Shown piece by piece: positions 58,719 through 64,000 of a DNA stretch of 64,000 nucleotides (positions within the stretch are counted from its first letter, which is position 1; each line of letters starts with the position of its first letter). Under the pieces are notes generated by a model that did no database searches, was not told the origin of the DNA, and saw only the letters and a program-made list of their open reading frames with translations. Source of the DNA: Leucobacter tardus (GTDB lineage Bacteria > Actinomycetota > Actinomycetes > Actinomycetales > Microbacteriaceae); contig NZ_JAGFBF010000006.1 of assembly GCF_017583045.1 (NCBI RefSeq), forward strand, positions 1 to 64,000, in the 5' to 3' direction. The position numbers were made by a program, and so were the translations under genes.

Positions 58719-59294
58719 ATGACTGATGCGAGAGTGGTTCGAACTCGAGCAGCACTGCACCGGGCCGCGACCCGACTCGCCTCAGAGCGAGCCGTCTCGG
58801 CAATCACGGTGTCTGACTTGGCTGCCGAGGCGGGTATCAACCGCGCTACCTTCTACAAGCACTACATGTCGCCGAACGAGGCGCTCGCTGCGCCGCTCCG
58901 CGATGACCTCGCCGTGGTCCGCGCTCGCGAGGTCTCGGGTGCCGCGTCACTCGCGACCGTCATCGAGAAACTGCTCGGCGACACCTTCGATCACATCGCC
59001 CGGTTCACCGATGTGTACGCGACCGCCGTGGAGCAGCCGCTCGACGGCGTCGTCTCCAATGTCCTGAGCGAGCACTTCACCGATGCGGTGGCGCACTTCA
59101 TGGAGTCGCACGACGGCGCTGTCCTCGCATTCGAAAGCGATCCGGCGCTCACGGCCCGTTTCGTCGGTTCCGGGGTCGCTGGCACCGTCGAAGCCTGGCT
59201 TCGCGCAGGATCGAGTGATCGCCCGTCGCTGCTTCGCGCGATCTCGTCATGCCTGCCCGGGTGGGCGCACGAAGAACGCGCACCCGCCCGCTGA
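58719..59294 (+). CDS. TetR-family transcriptional regulator
   Basis: This 191-residue repressor has an N-terminal HTH (residues 10-55, VSAITVSDLAAEAGINRATFYKHY) and a variable ligand-binding C-terminal domain. TAAGCT (58707-58712) is 6 bases before the ATG, indicating a leaderless transcript. It converges with the acyl-CoA dehydrogenase/CoA-transferase pair, which it may control, though it could act on its own locus or on phoH. Confidence 0.88.
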   Translation: MTDARVVRTRAALHRAATRLASERAVSAITVSDLAAEAGINRATFYKHYMSPNEALAAPLRDDLAVVRAREVSGAASLATVIEKLLGDTFDHIARFTDVYATAVEQPLDGVVSNVLSEHFTDAVAHFMESHDGAVLAFESDPALTARFVGSGVAGTVEAWLRAGSSDRPSLLRAISSCLPGWAHEERAPAR

Positions 59295-59301
59295 GTCGCG
59301 C

Positions 59302-60465
59302 TCAGAACGCCGCGAGACCGGTCAGCTCGCGGCCGATCACCAGCTGGTGCACCTCGTCGGTCCCCTCGTAGGTACGCACCGATTCCAAGTTGGCCATGTG
59401 TCGCATCACCGGGAACTCGCTGGTGATGCCGTCGCCGCCCAGAATCGATCGCACGGTCCCGGCGATCGCGATCGCCTCGCGCACGCTGTTGAGCTTGCCG
59501 ACGGAGATTTGCCCGTGCGTGAGCGTGCCGGCATCCTTCTGTCGCCCGAGATGCAAGGCGAGCAACAGCCCCTTCTCGTACTCGACGAAGCAGTCCGCGA
59601 GTTTCGCCTGCGTCAGCTGCTTGCCACCGATCGGCGTGCCGAACACCTCCCGGGTCTGCGCGCGCTCGACACCCACCTCGAGGCAATCGCGCGCCGCCCC
59701 CATCGCCCCCCACACGATGCCGTACCGAGCCTCGTTGAGGCACTTGAACGGCGCCGAAAGCCCGCGGGCCTCCGGGAGCATCGCGTCCGCGGGCAACCGC
59801 ACATCCGTCAGTTCGATCTCGCACTGCAGCGATGCCCGCATCGAGAGCTTGTTCTCGATCGCCGTCGCGGTGAAGCCCGGTGTCTCGGTCGGGACGACGA
59901 AGCCGCGGACCACACCCTCCTCGTCTTTCGCCCAGATGACCGCGACTTCGGCGATGGTCGCGAGACCGATCCAGCGCTTCGCACCGTTCAGCACCCACTC
60001 GTCTCCGTCGCGTCGCGCGCTCGTGAGCATGGTGTTCGGATCGGAGCCGCCCTGCGGCTCGGTGAGCCCGAAGCAACCGATCGCCTCACCGCGTCCCATG
60101 CGCGGCAGCCATGTCTGCTTCTGCTCCTCCGAACCGAACTTCCAGATCGCCCCCATGACGAGCGACCCCTGCACCGAGAGCGCCGTCCGGAACCCCGAAT
60201 CGACGGCCTCGAACTCCATCGCCACGAGACCGTAGGCGACGGACGACGCGCCAGGCAGACCGTACCCGTGCAGATACATGCCGAATGCGCCGAGCTCGCC
60301 GACCTCGGGCAGCAATTCGACCGGGAGCCGACGATCCTCGAACGCCTGGTCGATGATGGGTCGGATGCGCGTCTGCGCGAAGTCGCGCGCGCGCATCTGC
60401 CACTCCCGCTCCTCATCACTCACGAGCGCGGAGATATCGAAGAGGGCGTCAACGGTCGTCGTCAT
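59302..60465 (-). CDS. Acyl-CoA dehydrogenase, glutaryl-CoA dehydrogenase-like
   Basis: This 387-residue FAD-dependent dehydrogenase has FAD/substrate motifs CFGLTEPQGGSDP and KRWIGLAT. The catalytic base is E367 in TYEGTDEVHQLVIGR, a placement typical of glutaryl-CoA dehydrogenases, and the C-terminus TGLAAF is also GcdH-like. GcdH oxidises and decarboxylates glutaryl-CoA to crotonyl-CoA in lysine/tryptophan catabolism. Its start lies inside the CoA-transferase gene (17-base overlap), with AAGGA upstream. The partner could supply glutaryl-CoA. Confidence 0.88.
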   Translation of the reverse strand: MTTTVDALFDISALVSDEEREWQMRARDFAQTRIRPIIDQAFEDRRLPVELLPEVGELGAFGMYLHGYGLPGASSVAYGLVAMEFEAVDSGFRTALSVQGSLVMGAIWKFGSEEQKQTWLPRMGRGEAIGCFGLTEPQGGSDPNTMLTSARRDGDEWVLNGAKRWIGLATIAEVAVIWAKDEEGVVRGFVVPTETPGFTATAIENKLSMRASLQCEIELTDVRLPADAMLPEARGLSAPFKCLNEARYGIVWGAMGAARDCLEVGVERAQTREVFGTPIGGKQLTQAKLADCFVEYEKGLLLALHLGRQKDAGTLTHGQISVGKLNSVREAIAIAGTVRSILGGDGITSEFPVMRHMANLESVRTYEGTDEVHQLVIGRELTGLAAF

Positions 60466-61693
60466 GGCATTCCTTCATGTTCTGGACGGGAGGCGTTCGC
60501 CAGTTCCCGTCGGTATCGTGGGCGCCCAGAGCGGGCGGGGGCAGCACATAGTCGGCCGGGGTCGCAGACAGGTCGACGGGGTTCGCGACCGAGCGGACGA
60601 CGTGCACGGCCCCGTCGGCTCCCGGAGCTTCGAGCGACACGACGGGATCGAGCCCGAGCGACGCCGCAAGATCGAGCGCCTGCCCCACGGAGTTCACCCG
60701 ACCGGCGGGGATCGCGAGCGCGGTGAGACGGTCGATCCATGTGTCGGCGTTTCCTGTCGCGAGACGCGTCTCGAGCATCTCGCGCAGGGCGTCGCGGTGC
60801 GCGACGCGGTCCCGATTGGTCGCGAACCTCGTGTCGATCGCGAGTTCGGGCGCGCCGATCGCCTCGCAGAGCCGGGTGAACTGGGCATCGGTGCCGACGG
60901 CGACCGCGATGGGCTGATCTGCGGCGCGCAGCGTCTCGTAGGGCGCGATCGACGGGTGCGCGTTGCCCATGCGCTCAGGAGACACCCCGGTCTCGAGCGT
61001 CGACGACGCCTGATTCGCGAGCGCGGAGAGCAGGGACCCGAGCAGCGTGACGGAGACCCGCTGGCCGCGCCCGCTCTGCGCGGTACCCGGGGTATCCCGG
61101 GCTCGCAGTGCCGCCTGAATGCCGATGACCGCGTTCTGCCCGGTGAGAATGTCGACGAGCGCGACCCCGACCTTCGTCGGCGCTCCCCCATCGGCGTCGG
61201 GGGTTCCGGTGATGCTCATGAGCCCGCCGACCGCCTGCACGAGCAGGTCGTAGCCGGGCAGGTCGGCGCCGCCCGCGGTTCCGAAGCCGCTGATGGAGCA
61301 GAAGACCACACCGGGATTCCGGGCGGCGATCGCGTCGTAGTCGAGGCCGAACCGCTCCATGGTCCCCGGACGGAAGTTCTCGATGACGACATCAGCGGTC
61401 TCCGCCAGCTCGCGAGCGCGGCGCACCCCATCGGGGTCGCGCAGATCGCACACGACGGATCGTTTCCCCCGGTTCGCCCCCGCGAAGTACGTGCTGGTGC
61501 CCGCGGCGTTCACCGGAGGCGCCCACTGCCGCGTCCCGTCGCCGTCGGGGCTCTCGATCTTGATCACGTCGGCCCCGAGATCGGCGAGCATCATGGTGGC
61601 GTACGGTCCCGCGAGCACGCGCGAGAAGTCGGCCACCCGCACACCCGATAGCGCACCGGATCCCACGGTCGAATCACCGTCCTTCACGTTCAT
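60449..61693 (-). CDS. CaiB/BaiF-family (class III) CoA transferase
   Basis: This 414-residue class III CoA transferase carries the N-terminal GVRVADFSRVLAGPYATMMLADLGADVIK pattern and NRGKRSVVCDL. The catalytic Asp lies in PGYDLLVQAVGG. Members move CoA between carboxylic acids. Coupling to a glutaryl-CoA-dehydrogenase-like gene suggests activation of glutarate with succinyl-CoA or another donor (as in human SUGCT). This is inference from context. The gene overlaps the dehydrogenase start by 17 bases. Confidence 0.88.
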   Translation of the reverse strand: MNVKDGDSTVGSGALSGVRVADFSRVLAGPYATMMLADLGADVIKIESPDGDGTRQWAPPVNAAGTSTYFAGANRGKRSVVCDLRDPDGVRRARELAETADVVIENFRPGTMERFGLDYDAIAARNPGVVFCSISGFGTAGGADLPGYDLLVQAVGGLMSITGTPDADGGAPTKVGVALVDILTGQNAVIGIQAALRARDTPGTAQSGRGQRVSVTLLGSLLSALANQASSTLETGVSPERMGNAHPSIAPYETLRAADQPIAVAVGTDAQFTRLCEAIGAPELAIDTRFATNRDRVAHRDALREMLETRLATGNADTWIDRLTALAIPAGRVNSVGQALDLAASLGLDPVVSLEAPGADGAVHVVRSVANPVDLSATPADYVLPPPALGAHDTDGNWRTPPVQNMKECHDDDR

Positions 61694-61715
61694 CTCGGTC
61701 TCGGTCCCTCACCCG

Positions 61716-62330
61716 TCAATACAGCAGGAACTGAGCGGTGTCCTTGCCAGCGAAGTCGCCCACCTTCACCTTCAGATGATACGAGGAGCCGTCTGCGGGG
61801 ACCGGATCGCGCGTGATATCGCAGGACTCCGCGCTCGAGCGCGTCCGGTCCCAGGCCACCGTCTCGGTTTCGAGCGGTTCACCCGGCTGCAGTTCGACGT
61901 TCAAGTGCTCGGGATCCTCCTGGCAGTCCTTCGACCGCCAGACCGCGTCGTCGCCGCTCGTGATCTCGAACTCCTGCATCGCCGTACCGAGGTCGGCGGC
62001 GCACACCTCGTCACCGGTGTTCTCGATGGTCATCGAGAGCGCCGGCTGCTCGCCGTCGGCGTAACTCGCCTGATCGGTCGCAGGCGTCACGGTGATCGCA
62101 CCGCTCCCACACTCCGGGACCTCGCCCTCGGGCGTCGCCGTCTCCTCACCCACGATGTCGTCGGGCACGCTGACCTCCGACGCGCCCCCGGCGCCGCCGC
62201 TGGCGCCGGGACGCAGGAAGATCAGCACGATCACCGCAATGACGGCGACGATCCCGGCGAGCACCAGGAGGCGCCGCCGGATGTAGACCTTCCGATCCTT
62301 CGGCCCCACGGGGTTGCGCAACGTCGACAT
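61716..62330 (-). CDS. Membrane-anchored hypothetical protein with Ig-like domain character
   Basis: This 204-residue protein has a basic N-terminus, a TM helix at about residues 20-41 (RLLVLAGIVAVIAVIVLIFL) and a Gly/Ala linker. The extracytoplasmic domain is rich in beta strands and has four Cys (PECGSG, DEVCAAD, KDCQED, ESCDIT), likely two disulfides. Function unknown. TACGCT (62342-62337) lies 6 bases before the ATG. Confidence 0.7.
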   Translation of the reverse strand: MSTLRNPVGPKDRKVYIRRRLLVLAGIVAVIAVIVLIFLRPGASGGAGGASEVSVPDDIVGEETATPEGEVPECGSGAITVTPATDQASYADGEQPALSMTIENTGDEVCAADLGTAMQEFEITSGDDAVWRSKDCQEDPEHLNVELQPGEPLETETVAWDRTRSSAESCDITRDPVPADGSSYHLKVKVGDFAGKDTAQFLLY

Positions 62331-62385
62331 AGCGTCAGCGTAACCCTGTCACATCGAAACGGCGGTCAGGCACGCGCAGGAGCGC

Positions 62386-62925
62386 TCAGCCGCGTGCGTC
62401 TTCGGCGTCCAAATGCTTCAGCATGCGCGTGTTTCCCAACGTGTTCGGCTTCACTCGCGCCAGGTCGAGGAACTCGGCGACGCCCTCATCCGTGGAACGC
62501 AGCAGCTCGGCATATACCTCAGCGGCGACGAGCTCGGCGTCCTCCTCGACCGGGGAGAACCCATGGCGGCTGAAGAAGTCCACCTCGAACGTCAGGCAGA
62601 ACAACTGGCTGAGACCGAGATCGCGGGCCCGCTGCTCCAGCGCGGCCAGCAGCTGGTGCCCGATGCCGCGTCCCAACCACTGCTCGGACACCCCGAGCGT
62701 GCGGACCTCACCCAGTCGCTCCCACATGACGTGCACGGCTCCGTACCCGATCACGCGATCGGCGTCATCGACGGCGACGAGGAACTCGGGCACGTCTCCG
62801 TAGAGGACCACCAGATCTTTTCCGAGCAGGATGCGTCGGTCGACGAGCGGAGACATGAGCTCGACCATCTGGGGGATGTCTGAGGTGCGCGCCGGACGAA
62901 TGCGCACGGGAGAGCTGACGGACAT
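62386..62925 (-). CDS. argA: Short N-acetylglutamate synthase (GNAT)
   Basis: This 179-residue GNAT protein closely follows the actinobacterial short NAGS type (Mycobacterium Rv2747): ILLGKDLVVLYGDVPEFLVA, GEVRTLGV, WLGRGIGHQLL acetyl-CoA loop, FFSRHGFSPVEE, GVAEFLDLARVKPNTLGNTRML. It acetylates glutamate (or glutamine) as the first step of arginine synthesis, and so works with argF and argH encoded elsewhere in the window. TAGGCT (62938-62933) lies 7 bases before the ATG. Confidence 0.9.
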   Translation of the reverse strand: MSVSSPVRIRPARTSDIPQMVELMSPLVDRRILLGKDLVVLYGDVPEFLVAVDDADRVIGYGAVHVMWERLGEVRTLGVSEQWLGRGIGHQLLAALEQRARDLGLSQLFCLTFEVDFFSRHGFSPVEEDAELVAAEVYAELLRSTDEGVAEFLDLARVKPNTLGNTRMLKHLDAEDARG

Positions 62926-63008
62926 GCGCTCCAGCCTAGCGGCTGACCCGCTCGCCGCTTGACCGTGTGACGTCGACGCATGCGCGTCGACGGGTCAGCG
63001 CTGCCGCG

Positions 63009-63197
63009 TCAGCGATGCGAGCCGAGGTCGTGCCCCGGGTGATCGTCGCGGTGCGGTTCGTGCAACTCGTGCAGCGAGCCGATGATGTCGCCGTGCAAGA
63101 AGTCGTCGATCAGCGCGTCGACCGCGATGCCCTCTCCGGTGCCCGGAAGCATCTCGAGACGAATACCGCCGGTCGGTGTCACCGCTTTGCGTTCCAT
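63009..63197 (-). CDS. Small acidic hypothetical protein next to clpC
   Basis: The 62-residue frame begins MERKAVTPTGGIRLEMLPGTGEGIAVDALIDDF and ends in a His/Asp-rich tail (HELHEPHRDDHPGHDLGSHR). TACGAT (63208-63203) is 5 bases before the ATG, as for leaderless genes here. Six His in the last 20 residues could bind metal. No family is recognised. It lies downstream of the clpC terminator. Confidence 0.55.
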   Translation of the reverse strand: MERKAVTPTGGIRLEMLPGTGEGIAVDALIDDFLHGDIIGSLHELHEPHRDDHPGHDLGSHR

Positions 63198-63265
63198 GCT
63201 TCATCGTACGTCCGGGTGGACGAACGCGGAAGAGCGGTCCCTGAGAATCGTCCGGCATGAGAGAG

Positions 63266-63303
63266 CACGACAGGCCGCCACCCGGAGGTGACGGCCTGTC
63301 GTG
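63266..63303 (-). terminator. clpC terminator hairpin
   Basis: Perfect 12-bp arms CACGACAGGCCG (63266-63277) and CGGCCTGTCGTG (63292-63303). The inner CACC/GGTG pairing closes a 3-4 base loop after one mismatch. It lies 21 bases after the clpC stop on the minus strand and is followed by CTCTCTC. Confidence 0.75.
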
Positions 63304-63324
63304 GTTCGGCGTGCGCGTCTCGCG

Positions 63325-64000
63325 CTACTCCCCCGTGCCCGGGGTGGCGGCGGTCGACGCGACGGCCGCGGCGGACGACGCGGTGCCGGACTCCTGCGAG
63401 GCTTCACCCGAGCGGTCGGTCTCGAAGGTGAAGGCACCGTCGACGAAGTCGACCTTCACCAGGTCACCGGCGAGCAGCTCGGCGCCCAGGATCTTCTCCG
63501 ACAGCAGGTCCTCGATCTCGCGCTGCATGGCGCGGCGCAGCGGACGGGCGCCGAGCGTCGGATCGTACCCGACCTCGATGAGACGCTCCTTCGCCGGAAG
63601 CGAGATCTCGATGCGCATGTCGCGATCGTAGAGACGCTCGCGCAGGTTCTTGACGAACAGGTCGACGATCTGCAGCAACTCGTCCTTCGACAGCTGCGGG
63701 AACACGATCGTGTCATCGACACGGTTCAGGAACTCGGGCTTGAAGTGCTTCTTCAGCTCCTCGTTCACCTTGCCCTTCATCGTGTCGTACCCGACCTGGC
63801 TGTCGCCCTCGATCTGGAACCCGACCGGACCGCCAGCGATGGCCGACGAACCGAGGTTCGTCGTCATGATGATCACGGTGTTCTTGAAGTCGATCACGCG
63901 ACCCTGACCGTCGGTCAGACGTCCCTCTTCAAGAATCTGCAGCAGCGAATTGAAGATGTCGGGGTGGGCCTTCTCGATCTCGTCGAACAGCACCACCGAG
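63325..64000 (-). CDS. clpC: ATP-dependent Clp protease ATP-binding subunit ClpC (3' part)
   Basis: Only the C-terminal 224 codons are in the window; the gene continues past position 64000. Visible are Walker B of the second AAA+ module (VLFDEIEKAHPDIFN), sensor 1 (IIMTTNLGS), the arginine-finger region (FKPEFLNRVDD) and sensor 2 (GARPLRRAMQREIED). ClpC unfolds proteins for ClpP. The last 30 residues are Ser/Ala/Thr-rich (GEASQESGTASSAAAVASTA) and vary among relatives. Assignment to ClpC rather than ClpB rests on the GARPLRRAMQ and C-terminal sequence. Confidence 0.93.
   Translation of the reverse strand, partial: SVVLFDEIEKAHPDIFNSLLQILEEGRLTDGQGRVIDFKNTVIIMTTNLGSSAIAGGPVGFQIEGDSQVGYDTMKGKVNEELKKHFKPEFLNRVDDTIVFPQLSKDELLQIVDLFVKNLRERLYDRDMRIEISLPAKERLIEVGYDPTLGARPLRRAMQREIEDLLSEKILGAELLAGDLVKVDFVDGAFTFETDRSGEASQESGTASSAAAVASTAATPGTGE

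Noticed and set aside
58555-58722. 55-codon frame ending in ATGA overlap with TetR
   Set aside because: No ribosome binding site, weak protein character, and it overlaps the better-supported 21-codon frame; kept only as a remark.

Overview
The window is GC-rich actinobacterial DNA, most likely from a Microbacteriaceae member (Leucobacter/Microbacterium-like). The evidence is: very high GC with strong third-position bias; an actinobacterial rRNA leader (minus strand) at the left edge; a short NAGS-type argA near clpC; and a very high share of genes whose -10 hexamer lies 6-8 bases before the start codon, the layout of leaderless mRNAs. No phage, IS element, CRISPR array or tRNA gene was found. 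The accessory content is mainly transport and catabolism.

Layout. 1-444: leader and promoter of an rRNA operon that continues off the left end. 445-8154: two nitrogen-compound loci. The first has a cyclase-family hydrolase, an NCS1 permease and an agmatinase-family ureohydrolase, with a divergent XRE-cupin regulator. The second has a 56-residue one-TM protein, an NCS1 permease and a zinc alcohol dehydrogenase, with a divergent double-domain Lrp/AsnC regulator. 8060-14594: nitrilase-family amidohydrolase, tyrS, argH, argF and typA, all on the minus strand. 14731-25775: two complete tandem peptide ABC operons (lipoprotein, two permeases, fused double ATPase). 25990-34517: small metabolic and unknown genes, an HTH protein fused to an ECF-S-like membrane domain, an AlkC-like protein and ychF. 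34701-36655: DUF485 and actP acetate symporter. 36782-44522: exonuclease, rmuC, a repeat-rich gap, glpX, fba, membrane protein, small alarmone synthetase and ispH. 44588-51593: xseA-xseB, DUF4245, carbonic anhydrase, fumC, SGNH hydrolase and a three-domain glutaminase. 51680-55327: OpuC-type osmoprotectant ABC operon. 55361-64000: asparagine-synthetase-like protein, PIN-PhoH, TetR, glutaryl-CoA-dehydrogenase-like and CoA-transferase pair, argA, small proteins and the 3' part of clpC.

How the genes work together. glpX and fba belong to gluconeogenesis/glycolysis, fumC to the TCA cycle and actP to acetate uptake, so central carbon genes cluster in the middle. argF, argH and the distant argA belong to arginine synthesis. 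The two peptide importers, the ureohydrolase and nitrilase genes, the glutaminase and the NCS1 carriers suggest a nitrogen-scavenging, amino-acid-consuming lifestyle. The acyl-CoA dehydrogenase and CoA transferase form a likely organic-acid activation and oxidation module beside a TetR regulator.

The most unusual signals are: nested terminator/promoter hairpins at the ABC-typA and typA-argF junctions; stop codons that form part of the next gene's -10 box; a small TM protein translationally coupled to an NCS1 carrier; an HTH/ECF-S-like fusion; a glutaminase-STAS-cNMP fusion; and an asparagine synthetase homologue without the Cys2 nucleophile. All functions are inferred from sequence reading only.
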